Below are positions 40,320 to 48,375 of a DNA stretch of 64,000 bases, in pieces. The translations under genes were made by a program, and so were the position numbers. Where the stretch lies: positions 310,001 to 374,000 of the forward strand of contig NZ_JARXVH010000005.1 in NCBI RefSeq assembly GCF_029892565.1, written 5' to 3'. The notes under the pieces were generated by a model. That model was not told the origin of the DNA and searched no databases. It worked only from the letters and a program-made list of their open reading frames with translations. Numbering within the stretch: the stretch's first letter is position 1; each line of letters opens with the position of its first letter. This stretch comes from Streptomyces pseudovenezuelae (GTDB lineage Bacteria; Actinomycetota; Actinomycetes; Streptomycetales; Streptomycetaceae).

Positions 40320-41096
40320 TCACGCCTCCTTCTTGGGAGTTGACGTCTCCTGATGGACGGCCTCCTTGTTGGCGGTGGCCGCGTCCAGAAACGCCGGCGC
40401 CTCCCCGCCCCCGTGCACCAGCAGGCTCGCCCCGCTGATGTACGCCGCCGCGTCGGAGGCGAGGAAGGCCGCCGCCGCGCCGATGTCGGAGGGCACCGCG
40501 AGCCGGCCGAGCGGCACCGTGCGGGAGACCGCCTCGATGCCGTTCTCGCCGCCGTAGTGCAGATGGGACAGCTCGGTGCGGACCATGCCGACGACGAGGG
40601 TGTTGACCCGTACCTCCGGCGCCCATTCCACGGCCATCGAGCGGGCGAGACTCTCCAGACCGGCCTTGGCCGCCCCGTACGCCGCCGAGCCCGGAGAGGG
40701 CCGGCCGCCGCTGACGCTGCCGATCATCACGACGGAGCCCTGCGCGCGCCGAAGATGCTCGTACGCGGCGAGCGAAGCGCCCAGCGCGGTCGTGAGGTTG
40801 AGCTCGATCACGCGCGCGTGCCACTCCACCGGGGCCTGGTCGAGCGGCCGGTAGGGCGCGCCGCCCGCGTTGTTGACGAGCGCGTCGAGCCGGGGCAGAC
40901 CGGCGAAGAACTCCCGTACGGCGTCCGGGTCCCGCAGGTCGAGGGAGACGAACTCCGTTCCCTTGACGCGCTGTTCGGGTGGTCTGCGCGCGCAGGTCAC
41001 CACTTCGGCGCCGGCCTCGACGAAGGCCCGCGCGATCCCGGCCCCGACGCCTCGGGTGCCGCCCGTGACGACGGCGACCTTCCCGTTCAGATCCAT
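40320..41096 (-). CDS. SDR oxidoreductase of the HIP cluster, Rv3549c-like
   Basis: 258 residues. Classical SDR: TGGTRGVGAGIARAFVEAG, ALVNNAGG, VVMIGSVSGG and the catalytic YGAAKAG, with a C-terminal substrate loop. By position (between the first SDR and the EchA20-like gene, first in the leftward unit) it corresponds to mycobacterial Rv3549c. The exact reaction is not known; redox of a CoA-bound C/D-ring catabolite is inferred. The ATG is 53 bp from the divergent hydratase start. Confidence 0.82.
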   Translation of the reverse strand: MDLNGKVAVVTGGTRGVGAGIARAFVEAGAEVVTCARRPPEQRVKGTEFVSLDLRDPDAVREFFAGLPRLDALVNNAGGAPYRPLDQAPVEWHARVIELNLTTALGASLAAYEHLRRAQGSVVMIGSVSGGRPSPGSAAYGAAKAGLESLARSMAVEWAPEVRVNTLVVGMVRTELSHLHYGGENGIEAVSRTVPLGRLAVPSDIGAAAAFLASDAAAYISGASLLVHGGGEAPAFLDAATANKEAVHQETSTPKKEA

Positions 41097-41111
41097 CGCC
41101 GCTACCCTCCA

Positions 41112-41130
41112 CCTAACAAACGTTTGGTGG
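41112..41130. promoter_or_regulatory. KstR2-type operator, left divergent promoter
   Basis: CCTAACAAACGTTTGGTGG contains the palindrome CAAACGTTTG and agrees with the right-hand site (47202-47220, read on the other strand) at 16 of 19 positions. The 14-bp core AACAAACGTTTGGT fits the mycobacterial KstR2 motif AnCAAGnnCTTGnT with two mismatches. It sits in the 53-bp gap between divergent SDR and EchA20-like genes. Confidence 0.75.
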
Positions 41131-41149
41131 AAAGGTAGCTGATGCGCGC

Positions 41150-41917
41150 ATGGGTGTCTCCACCTCGTCCCCGGAAAACGGGCCGGAAAAAGATGGCATC
41201 GCGGTCGTCACGGTCGACTTCCCACCGGTGAACGCACTGCCGGTGCGGGGCTGGTTCGCCCTCGCCGACGCCGTGCGCGCGGCCGGCCGTGACCCACGCA
41301 CGCGCTGCGTGCTGCTCACCGCCGAGGGCCGGGGCTTCAACGCGGGCGTGGACATCAAGGAGCTCCAGGCGCAGGGGCCGAGCGCGCTGGTCGGCGCCAA
41401 CCGCGGCTGTTTCGAGGCCTTCGCGGCCGTGTACGAGTGCGAGGTCCCGGTGGTCGCGGCGGTGCACGGCTTCTGTCTGGGCGGCGGCATCGGGCTGGTC
41501 GGCAACGCGGACGTGATCGTCGCGAGCGAGGACGCCACCTTCGGGCTGCCCGAGCTGGACCGCGGCGCCCTGGGCGCGGCGACGCATCTGTCCCGGCTGG
41601 TCCCGCAGCACCTGATGCGCGCCCTGTACTACACCTCGCGCACGGCGACCGCGGCCGAGCTGCACGCGCACGGCTCGGTGTGGCGGGTCGTACCGCGCGC
41701 CGAACTCCTGCACACCGCGCTGGAGTTGGCACGGGAGATCGCCGCCAAGGACGGGGAGCTGCTGCGCCTGGCCAAGGCCGCCATCAACGGCATCGACCCG
41801 GTCGACGTGCGCCGAAGCTACCGCTTCGAGCAGGGCTTCACCTTCGAGGCGAGCGCCGTCGGAGTGGCCGACCGGGTGCGCGACACCTTCGGCAACGAAG
41901 GGAACCAGGGGGCTTAG
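41150..41917 (+). CDS. echA20: EchA20-like enoyl-CoA hydratase/ring hydrolase
   Basis: 255-residue crotonase-fold protein: VTVDFPPVNALPVRGW, the oxyanion-hole segment GRGFNAGVDIKELQ and HGFCLGGGIGLVGNADVIVASEDATFGLPELDRG. In Mycobacterium and Rhodococcus, EchA20 hydrolytically opens the remaining five-membered ring of the HIP pathway. The assignment here rests on crotonase fold plus gene order (followed directly by ipdA, ipdB and ipdC). The ATG is chosen as the first Met in frame; AAAGGT is 13 nt away, rather far. The ipdA GTG follows immediately after the TAG. Confidence 0.83.
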   Translation: MGVSTSSPENGPEKDGIAVVTVDFPPVNALPVRGWFALADAVRAAGRDPRTRCVLLTAEGRGFNAGVDIKELQAQGPSALVGANRGCFEAFAAVYECEVPVVAAVHGFCLGGGIGLVGNADVIVASEDATFGLPELDRGALGAATHLSRLVPQHLMRALYYTSRTATAAELHAHGSVWRVVPRAELLHTALELAREIAAKDGELLRLAKAAINGIDPVDVRRSYRFEQGFTFEASAVGVADRVRDTFGNEGNQGA

Positions 41918-42766
41918 GTGAGTGACAAGACAATGACCGCCGACCAGGCCGTCTCCCACCTGGAGAGCGGCATGACCCTGGGCATCGGCGGCTGGGGCTC
42001 GCGCCGCAAACCCATGGCCCTGGTAAGGGCGTTGCTGCGCTCCGACGTCACCGACCTCACCGTCGTCTCGTACGGCGGCCCGGACGTCGGGATGCTCGCC
42101 GCGGCCGGCCGGATCCGCAAACTGGTCGCCGCGTTCGTCACCCTCGACTCGATCCCGCTGGAGCCGAACTACCGCGCGGCACGCGAGCGGGGCGCCTTCG
42201 AGCTGATGGAGATCGACGAGGCGATGTTCATGTGGGGCCTGCACGCGGCGGCGAACCGGCTGCCGTTCCTGCCGGTGCGGGCCGGTCTCGGCTCCGACGT
42301 GATGCGGGTCAACCCCGGTCTGCGGACGGTCGCTTCACCGTACGACGACGGCGAGACGTTCGTCGCGATGCCGGCCCTGCGGATGGACGCGGCCCTGGTG
42401 CACGTGAGCCGCGCCGACCGGCTGGGCAACGGGCAGTACCTGGGCCCTGACCCGTACTTCGACGACCTCTTCTGCGAGGCGGCGGACACGGCGTACCTCT
42501 CCTGCGAACGGATCGTCGACACGGCCGAGTTGACGAAGGAGGCGGCCCCGCAGACCCTCCTGGTCAAGCGGCACACGGTGACAGGGGTCGTCGAGGTGCC
42601 CAGCGGCGCGCACTTCACCTCCAGCGCGCCCGACAGCGCCCGGGACGAGGCCTTCCAGAAGCTGTACGCGACCACGCCCTGGCCGGAGTTCGCGGCCCGC
42701 TTCCTCGACGGGGACGAACAGGCCTACCAGTCGGCCGTCCAGGCCTGGCACGAGGAGCAGCGATGA
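41918..42766 (+). CDS. ipdA: IpdA, alpha subunit of COCHEA-CoA hydrolase
   Basis: 282 residues of the class I CoA-transferase fold, close to the length of mycobacterial IpdA. Features include GMTLGIGGWGSRRKPMALVRALL, SYGGPDVGMLAAAGRIRKL, the region FELMEIDEAMFMWGLHAAANRLPFLP and HVSRADRLGNGQYLGPDPYFDDLFCEAA. IpdAB is not a transferase but hydrolytically opens the last carbocyclic ring of steroid catabolite COCHEA-CoA (established in Mtb and Rhodococcus). It starts directly after the echA20 stop and overlaps ipdB as ATGA. Confidence 0.87.
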   Translation: MSDKTMTADQAVSHLESGMTLGIGGWGSRRKPMALVRALLRSDVTDLTVVSYGGPDVGMLAAAGRIRKLVAAFVTLDSIPLEPNYRAARERGAFELMEIDEAMFMWGLHAAANRLPFLPVRAGLGSDVMRVNPGLRTVASPYDDGETFVAMPALRMDAALVHVSRADRLGNGQYLGPDPYFDDLFCEAADTAYLSCERIVDTAELTKEAAPQTLLVKRHTVTGVVEVPSGAHFTSSAPDSARDEAFQKLYATTPWPEFAARFLDGDEQAYQSAVQAWHEEQR

Positions 42767-43503
42767 CCGTCACCCGGGACCCGCTGGCCCCGCCCACCCG
42801 CGCCGAGTACTGCGTGATCGCCTGCGCCGAGGCCTGGCGGGAGGGGGGCGAGATCCTGGCCAGCCCGATGGGCCTGATCCCGTCCGTGGGCGCGCGGTTG
42901 GCCCGGCTCACCTTCTCGCCCGACCTGCTGCTGACCGACGGCGAGGCGACCATCGTCCGCCCGGACGGCACACCCGAGGGCTGGCTTCCGTACCGGCAGC
43001 ATCTGACCCTGGTCGCGAGCGGCCGGCGGCACGTGATGATGGGCGCGAGCCAGATCGACCGGTTCGGCAACCAGAACATCTCGTGCATCGGCGACTGGGA
43101 GCGGCCGAAACGGCAGCTGCTCGGGGTGCGCGGAGCGCCGATCAACACCCTGAACAACCCGACCAGTTACTGGGTCCCGAGGCACTCCCGGCGGGTCTTC
43201 GTGGAGAAGGTCGACATGATCTGCGGAGTCGGCTACGACCACGCGGACGGCGCGCGTCACCACCGTATCCCGTGTGTCGTCAGCGACTTGGGCGTCTTCG
43301 ACTTCGCCACTCCGGACCACTCGATGCGGCTGGCCGCGCTGCACCCGGGCGTCACGGTGGAGCAGGTCAGGGAGGCGACCGGCTTCGAGCTGACCGTCCC
43401 GGACGAGGTACCGCCGACCCGCGAACCCACCGCCGAGGAGCTGCGGTTGATCCGCGAGGTGATCGACCCGGCCGGCTCCCGTGGCAGGGAGGTGAGTTCG
43501 TGA
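42763..43503 (+). CDS. ipdB: IpdB, beta subunit of COCHEA-CoA hydrolase
   Basis: 246 residues, CoA-transferase beta-type fold: EYCVIACAEAWREGGEILASPMGLIP, MMGASQIDRFGNQNISCIG, NTLNNPTSYWVPRHSRRVFVEKVDMICGVGYD. The long 'SYWVPRHS' and 'VGYDHADG' segments are as in IpdB and separate it from ordinary 3-oxoacid CoA transferases. It works with IpdA in ring hydrolysis. The ATG overlaps the ipdA stop and its own stop overlaps ipdC as GTGA, so the operon is tightly coupled. Confidence 0.87.
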   Translation: MTVTRDPLAPPTRAEYCVIACAEAWREGGEILASPMGLIPSVGARLARLTFSPDLLLTDGEATIVRPDGTPEGWLPYRQHLTLVASGRRHVMMGASQIDRFGNQNISCIGDWERPKRQLLGVRGAPINTLNNPTSYWVPRHSRRVFVEKVDMICGVGYDHADGARHHRIPCVVSDLGVFDFATPDHSMRLAALHPGVTVEQVREATGFELTVPDEVPPTREPTAEELRLIREVIDPAGSRGREVSS

Positions 43504-44552
43504 GGGAGACCGCGCTCACCCGCCTGGTCGGGGTGCGGCATCCGATCGTGCAGACCGGGATGGGCTGGGTGGCGGGCCCGCGGCTGGTCTCGGCGACGGC
43601 GAACGCGGGTGCGCTGGGCATCCTGGCCTCCGCGACCATGACCACGGACCGGCTGCGCGAGGCGATACGGGAGGTCAAGTCCCGTACGGAGGAGCCCTTC
43701 GGGGTCAATCTGCGCGCCGACGCGTCGGACGCGGGCGACCGGGTGCGGATCATGATCGAGGAGGGGGTCCGGGTCGCGTCCTTCGCCCTCGCCCCCTCCC
43801 CCGAGCTGATCGCCGAGCTGAAGGCGGCGGGTGTGGTCGTGATCCCGTCGATCGGCGCCCGGCGTCATGCCGAGAAGGTCGCGGCCTGGGGCGCGGACGC
43901 CGTGATCGTGCAGGGCGGGGAGGGCGGTGGGCACACCGGTGAGGTGGCGACGACCGTGCTGTTGCCGCAGGTGGTGGACGCGGTGGACATCCCGGTGGTG
44001 GCGGCGGGCGGCTTCTTCGACGGGCGTGGGCTGGTCGCGGCGTTGGCCTACGGGGCGGCCGGGGTCGCGATGGGGACGCGGTTCCTGCTGACCTCTGACT
44101 CGACGGTGCCGGACGCGGTGAAGGCCAGGTATCTGGCGGCGACGGTGAAGGACGTCACCGTCACCACGGCGGTGGACGGTCTGCCGCACCGCATGCTGCG
44201 CACGGAGTTGGTGGACTCCCTGGAGAACTCGGGCCGGACGCAAGCCCTGTTGCACGCCCTCCGTCGGGCGGCCGGGTTCCGGAAGCTGTCCGGGCTCACC
44301 TGGCGGCAGTTGGTCCGTGACGGACTCGCCATGAAGCACGGCAAGGAGCTGACCTGGAGCCAGGTCCTGCTCGCCGCGAACACCCCGATGCTGCTCAAGT
44401 CGGCGATGGTGGACGGCCGTACGGACCTCGGGGTGATGGCGTCCGGGCAGGTCGCCGGGGTGATCGGGGACCTGCCCTCGTGCGCGGAGCTGGTGGATCG
44501 GATCATGAAGGACGCGGACGCGGTGACCGAGCGGCTCACGGCCGCCCGATGA
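43500..44552 (+). CDS. ipdC: IpdC-like flavin-dependent oxidoreductase (nitronate monooxygenase family)
   Basis: 350-residue TIM-barrel flavoprotein of the nitronate monooxygenase / 2-nitropropane dioxygenase superfamily: HPIVQTGMGWVAGPRLVSATANAGALG, GGEGGGHTG (FMN phosphate loop), VVAAGGFFDGRGLVAALAYGAAGVAMGTRFL. In the steroid C/D-ring pathway IpdC oxidises a ring CoA thioester before EchA20 and IpdAB act, so nitronate chemistry is not expected here. The GTG overlaps the ipdB TGA. Last gene of the four-gene rightward unit; it ends 35 bp from the convergent thiolase stop. Confidence 0.84.
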   Translation: MRETALTRLVGVRHPIVQTGMGWVAGPRLVSATANAGALGILASATMTTDRLREAIREVKSRTEEPFGVNLRADASDAGDRVRIMIEEGVRVASFALAPSPELIAELKAAGVVVIPSIGARRHAEKVAAWGADAVIVQGGEGGGHTGEVATTVLLPQVVDAVDIPVVAAGGFFDGRGLVAALAYGAAGVAMGTRFLLTSDSTVPDAVKARYLAATVKDVTVTTAVDGLPHRMLRTELVDSLENSGRTQALLHALRRAAGFRKLSGLTWRQLVRDGLAMKHGKELTWSQVLLAANTPMLLKSAMVDGRTDLGVMASGQVAGVIGDLPSCAELVDRIMKDADAVTERLTAAR

Positions 44553-44587
44553 CCGTGCGAGTCATGACCGTCCAATGATCGCGCGGC

Positions 44588-45745
44588 TCACAGCCGTTCG
44601 ATGATCGTCACGTTGGCCTGTCCCCCGCCCTCGCACATGGTCTGCAGGCCGAACCGGCCGCCGGTGCGCTCCAGTTCGTGCAGCAGGGTCGTCATCAGCT
44701 TGACTCCGGTCGCGCCGAGCGGGTGGCCCAGCGCGATCGCGCCGCCGTTGACGTTGACCCGGTCGGGGTCGGCGCCGGTCTCCTTCAGCCAGGCCAACAC
44801 GACCGGCGCGAAGGCCTCGTTGATCTCCACGAGGTCGATGGCGTCGATGGTCATGCCGGTCTTCTTCAGGGCGTGCGCGGTGGCGGGGATGGGCGCGGAG
44901 AGCATGCGGATCGGGTCCTCGCCGCGCACGGAGAGATGGTGCACGCGCGCGCGGGGCGTCAGCCCGTGCTCCCGTACCGCGCGCTCCGAGGCGAGCAGCA
45001 TCGCCGCCGCCCCGTCGGAGACCTGCGAGGAGCAGGCGGCGGTGATGGTGCCGCCGTCGAGGACCGGCTTGAGTCCGGCCATCTTCTCCAGGGAGGTGTC
45101 CCGGCGCGGCCCCTCGTCGACGGCGACATGGCCGTAGGGCACGGTCTCCCGCTCGAAGCGGCCCTCGTCGATGGCCGAGAGTGCCCGCCGGTGCGAGCGG
45201 AGCGCGAACTCCTCCTGGTCCTCACGGCTGATCCCCCACTTCGCGGCGATCATCTCGGCGCCCGCGAACTGGTTCACCGGCCGGTCCCCGTACCGCGCCC
45301 GCCAGCCCTCGCTGCCCGCGAAGGGTCCCTGCGTGAAGCCGAGGGGCTCGGCGGCCTGCCGGGTGGCGAAGGCGATCGGGATCTGCGACATGTTCTGCAC
45401 CCCGCCCGCGACCACCAGGTCCTGGGTGCCGGACAGCACGCCCTGGGCCGCGAAGTGCACGGCCTGCTGCGAGGAGCCGCACTGCCGGTCGATCGTCACG
45501 CCCGGCACCTCCTCGGGCAGCCCGGCCACCAGCCAGCAGGTCCGCGCGATGTCCCCGGCCTGCGGCCCGACCGCGTCAAGACACCCGAACACGACGTCCT
45601 CGACGGCGGCCGGATCGACACCCGACCGCGCGACCAGCTCCTTCAGCACATGCGCGCCGAGATCGGCCGGATGGACCCCGCTCAGCCCTCCCTTGCGCCG
45701 TCCCACGGGCGTACGGACCGCTTCGACGATGTAGGCCTCGGCCAT
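44588..45745 (-). CDS. fadA6: Thiolase, FadA6-like
   Basis: 385-residue thiolase II. The nucleophilic Cys is in IDRQCGSSQQAVH, followed by NMSQIPIAF, NEAFAPVVLAW, GGAIALGHPLGATG (His) and the second catalytic Cys in CEGGGQANV. It cleaves 3-oxoacyl-CoA with CoASH; FadA6 performs the late thiolytic steps of HIP breakdown in mycobacteria. It lies 26 bp downstream of kstR2 on the same strand, the same adjacency as Rv3556c/Rv3557c in Mtb. Confidence 0.88.
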   Translation of the reverse strand: MAEAYIVEAVRTPVGRRKGGLSGVHPADLGAHVLKELVARSGVDPAAVEDVVFGCLDAVGPQAGDIARTCWLVAGLPEEVPGVTIDRQCGSSQQAVHFAAQGVLSGTQDLVVAGGVQNMSQIPIAFATRQAAEPLGFTQGPFAGSEGWRARYGDRPVNQFAGAEMIAAKWGISREDQEEFALRSHRRALSAIDEGRFERETVPYGHVAVDEGPRRDTSLEKMAGLKPVLDGGTITAACSSQVSDGAAAMLLASERAVREHGLTPRARVHHLSVRGEDPIRMLSAPIPATAHALKKTGMTIDAIDLVEINEAFAPVVLAWLKETGADPDRVNVNGGAIALGHPLGATGVKLMTTLLHELERTGGRFGLQTMCEGGGQANVTIIERL

Positions 45746-45771
45746 GGCAACTCCCCAGACTCACCCTTGAG

Positions 45772-46383
45772 TTACGTGCGTACGGCGATCCCGTCCAGCA
45801 CCATCGACAGGTACTGCCGGGCGATCTCCTCCGGGCTGTGCTGTCCGCCGGGCCGGTACCAGGACGCGGCCACCCACACCGTGTCGCGCACGAACCGGTA
45901 GGTGAGCCGGACGTCGAGGTCGGCCCGGAACACCCGGGCGGCGACCCCCCGTTCCAGCGTGGACAGCCACGCCTTCTCGAACTTGCGCTGCGACTCGGCC
46001 AGGAACGCGAACCGCTCCTGCGCGACGAGCTGTCTGCTCTCCTTCTGGTAGATCGCGACGGCGGCGCGGTGCCGGTCGATCTCCCGGAACGACTCGGTGA
46101 CCAGGGCCGCCAGCGTCTCGCGGGGACCCGACTCGGCGTCCAGGACGGCGTCGTAGCCGCTCCAGAGCTCGTCGAGGAAGGTCCGCAGGATCTCCTCCAG
46201 CATCGATTCCTTGGAGTCGAAGTGGTAGTAGAGACTGCCCGCGAGCATGCCCGCGTGGTCCGCGATCTTGCGTACGGTGGTGGCGTTGTAACCCTGCTCG
46301 GCGAAGACCTCCGCGGCGGTGTCGAGGAGTTCGCGGCGGCGCGCGGGGGCGGCGGTCACCTGGGGCTTCTTCTTGGTCGGCAC
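45772..46383 (-). CDS. kstR2: TetR-family regulator KstR2
   Basis: 203 residues. The N-terminal TetR helix-turn-helix is RELLDTAAEVFAEQGYNATTVRKIADHAGMLAGSLYYHF. The ligand domain ends with DLDVRLTYRFVRDTVWVAASW and YRPGG, nearly the same as mycobacterial KstR2 in this stretch. KstR2 represses the C/D-ring genes and is released by HIP-CoA (established in Mtb and Rhodococcus). Two matching palindromes occur in the cluster's divergent promoters. It sits 15 bp after the IpdF-like SDR gene and is likely co-transcribed with it, hence autoregulated. Confidence 0.92.
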   Translation of the reverse strand: MPTKKKPQVTAAPARRRELLDTAAEVFAEQGYNATTVRKIADHAGMLAGSLYYHFDSKESMLEEILRTFLDELWSGYDAVLDAESGPRETLAALVTESFREIDRHRAAVAIYQKESRQLVAQERFAFLAESQRKFEKAWLSTLERGVAARVFRADLDVRLTYRFVRDTVWVAASWYRPGGQHSPEEIARQYLSMVLDGIAVRT

Positions 46384-46398
46384 GCGACCATTGTCCAG

Positions 46399-47187
46399 CT
46401 ACGCATGCTGGCTGCTGACGGAGACGATCTCGCCGGTCATGTACGAGGAGTAGCCGGAGGCGAGGAACACGATCACGTTGGCGACCTCCCAGGGCTCCGC
46501 GTACCGCCCGAACGCCTCGCGCGCGGTGAGCTGCTCCAGCAGCTCGGGCGTGGTCACCTTCGCCAGGTGCGCGTGCATGGCGAGGCTCGGCGAGACCGCG
46601 TTCACCCGCACCCCGTACGCCGCGGCCTCGATCGCCGCGCACCGGGTCAGCGCCATCACGCCCGCCTTGGCGGCCGCGTAGTGCGCCTGCCCGGCTTGCG
46701 CGCGCCAGCCCACCACAGAGGCGTTGTTGACGATGACCCCGGCGCCGGCCTCGCGCATCAGCCGCAGCGCCGCCCTGGTGCACCGGAACGTACCGTTGAG
46801 GGTGACGTCCAGGACCCGGCCCCACTGCTCGTCGGTCATGTCGACGAGGTCCGAAGTCCCGCCCAGGCCCGCGTTGTTGACGACGATGTCCAGCCGCCCG
46901 TGCGCGCGTACGGCCGCCTCGATGAGCGCCTGCACCTGGGTCTCGTCGGTCACGTCGCACGGCAGCGCGGTGACGGCGTCCGCTCCGAACTCCCCGGCCA
47001 GCTCCGCCTCGTGCTCCTTGAGCCGGCGCACATGCGCGTCGCTGATCAGCACGCGCGCGCCCTCCTCCAGGAAGCGCCGGGCGGTGGCGCCGCCGATGCC
47101 GGCGCCGGCGGCGGCCGTGATGACCGCGGCCCGTCCCGTCAGCAGCCCGTGCCCCGGCTCGTACGCCGGACTCTCGACGCCTGTCAT
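46399..47187 (-). CDS. ipdF: SDR oxidoreductase, IpdF-like (Rv3559c position)
   Basis: 262-residue SDR: VITAAAGAGIGGATARRFLEEGARVLISD (a variant Gly motif), CDVTDETQV, IVVNNAGLGG, VNNASVVGWRAQ and YAAAKAGVMAL with catalytic Tyr/Lys; C-terminus EIVSVSSQHA. IpdF of the HIP pathway is a hydroxyacyl-CoA dehydrogenase encoded next to kstR2 and fadE30, the same neighbours as here. First gene of the leftward SDR-kstR2-fadA6 unit; the start lies 48 bp from the divergent acyl-CoA dehydrogenase ATG, with a KstR2 site in between. Confidence 0.8.
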   Translation of the reverse strand: MTGVESPAYEPGHGLLTGRAAVITAAAGAGIGGATARRFLEEGARVLISDAHVRRLKEHEAELAGEFGADAVTALPCDVTDETQVQALIEAAVRAHGRLDIVVNNAGLGGTSDLVDMTDEQWGRVLDVTLNGTFRCTRAALRLMREAGAGVIVNNASVVGWRAQAGQAHYAAAKAGVMALTRCAAIEAAAYGVRVNAVSPSLAMHAHLAKVTTPELLEQLTAREAFGRYAEPWEVANVIVFLASGYSSYMTGEIVSVSSQHA

Positions 47188-47201
47188 GGGCCCACGCTAA
47201 C

Positions 47202-47220
47202 CTACCAAACACTTGTTAGG
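47202..47220. promoter_or_regulatory. KstR2-type operator, right divergent promoter
   Basis: CTACCAAACACTTGTTAGG; its reverse complement CCTAACAAGTGTTTGGTAG aligns with the left site at 16 of 19 positions. The core ACCAAACACTTGTT fits the mycobacterial KstR2 motif AnCAAGnnCTTGnT with one mismatch. It lies between the divergent ipdF-like gene and the acyl-CoA dehydrogenase gene, 16 bp from the latter's ATG. Confidence 0.8.
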
Positions 47221-47235
47221 GAAGGATGGCAGCCC

Positions 47236-48375
47236 ATGGATCTCGCCTTCACGCAGGACGAGGACGCCTTCCGCGCCGAGGCCCGGGCGTGGCTCGCGGA
47301 CCATGTGCCGAAGGTCGCGCTGCCGTCCCTGGAGACCGGGTCGGGCTTCGCGGCGCACCGCGCGTGGGAGGCCGAACTGGCCGCGGAGCGCTGGTCGGTC
47401 GTCAACTGGCCGGTGGAGTACGGCGGGCGGGGCGTCGGCCTGATCTCCTGGCTGGTCTTCGAGGAGGAGTACTGGGCGGCGGGCGCGCCGGGCCGGGTCG
47501 GGCAGAACGGGATCAGTCTGCTCGCGCCCACCCTCTTCGACCACGGGACGGCCGAGCAGCGGGCGCGTGTACTGCCGTCCATGGCCACCGGCGAGGTGGT
47601 CTGGGCGCAGGCGTGGTCGGAGCCCGAGGCCGGGTCCGATCTGGCCTCGCTGCGGTCCAAGGCCGTGCGCACGGACGGCGGTTGGCTGCTGAGCGGGCAG
47701 AAGACGTGGTCCTCGCGGGCCGCGTTCGCCGACCGCGCGTTCGGGCTTTTCCGCAGCGACCCGGACACCCCTAAGCCGCACCAGGGCCTGACCTACCTGA
47801 TGTTCGACCTGCGCGCGCCCGGCGTCAGGGTCCGCCCGATCGGACGCCTGGACGGGAAGCCGGCGTTCGCGGAACTGTTCCTGGACGAGGTGTTCGTGCC
47901 GGACGAGGACGTGATCGGCGAGCCGGGCGCGGGCTGGCGGATCGCCATGTCGACGGCGGGCAACGAGCGGGGGCTGATGCTGCGCTCCCCCGGCCGCTTC
48001 CTGGCCGGCGCCCACCGGCTGGGCGAGTTGTGGCAGACGCAGGGCGCCCCGGAGCCGGTGCGGGACCGGGTCGCCGACGCGGTGATCGGCGCCCGCGCCT
48101 ACCGCCTGTTCACCTACGCCCACGCCTCCCGCTTCCTCGACGGCGAGTCCCTCGGCGCGGAGTCCAGCCTGAACAAGGTGTTCTGGTCGGAGTACGACAT
48201 CGCGCTGCACGAGACCGCCCTCGATCTCCTGGGCGAACAGGGCGAGTTGACGGAAACCGACTGGGCCGAGGGCTACGTCTTCTCCCTCGCCGGCCCCATC
48301 TACGCGGGCACGAACGAGATCCAGCGCGACATCATCGCCGAGCGCCTGCTCGGCCTGCCGAAGGGACGCCGCTGA
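47236..48375 (+). CDS. Acyl-CoA dehydrogenase, FadE30-like
   Basis: 379 residues with the whole acyl-CoA dehydrogenase fold. The N-terminal helical domain has WPVEYGGRG; the middle beta domain has the flavin/substrate signature WSEPEAGSDLAS and SGQKTWSSRAAFADR; the C-terminal domain ends with AGPIYAGTNEIQRDIIAERLLGLP. By position beside ipdF and kstR2 it corresponds to FadE30, which dehydrogenates the HIP propionyl side chain as its CoA ester. GGAAGGA lies 9 nt upstream. The stop overlaps the next gene as TGATG, so the two products are probably made together. Confidence 0.84.
   Translation: MDLAFTQDEDAFRAEARAWLADHVPKVALPSLETGSGFAAHRAWEAELAAERWSVVNWPVEYGGRGVGLISWLVFEEEYWAAGAPGRVGQNGISLLAPTLFDHGTAEQRARVLPSMATGEVVWAQAWSEPEAGSDLASLRSKAVRTDGGWLLSGQKTWSSRAAFADRAFGLFRSDPDTPKPHQGLTYLMFDLRAPGVRVRPIGRLDGKPAFAELFLDEVFVPDEDVIGEPGAGWRIAMSTAGNERGLMLRSPGRFLAGAHRLGELWQTQGAPEPVRDRVADAVIGARAYRLFTYAHASRFLDGESLGAESSLNKVFWSEYDIALHETALDLLGEQGELTETDWAEGYVFSLAGPIYAGTNEIQRDIIAERLLGLPKGRR

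Noticed and set aside
43500-44552. Nitronate detoxification enzyme
   Set aside because: The fold is that of nitronate monooxygenases, but coupling to ipdAB and echA20 makes an IpdC role far more likely.
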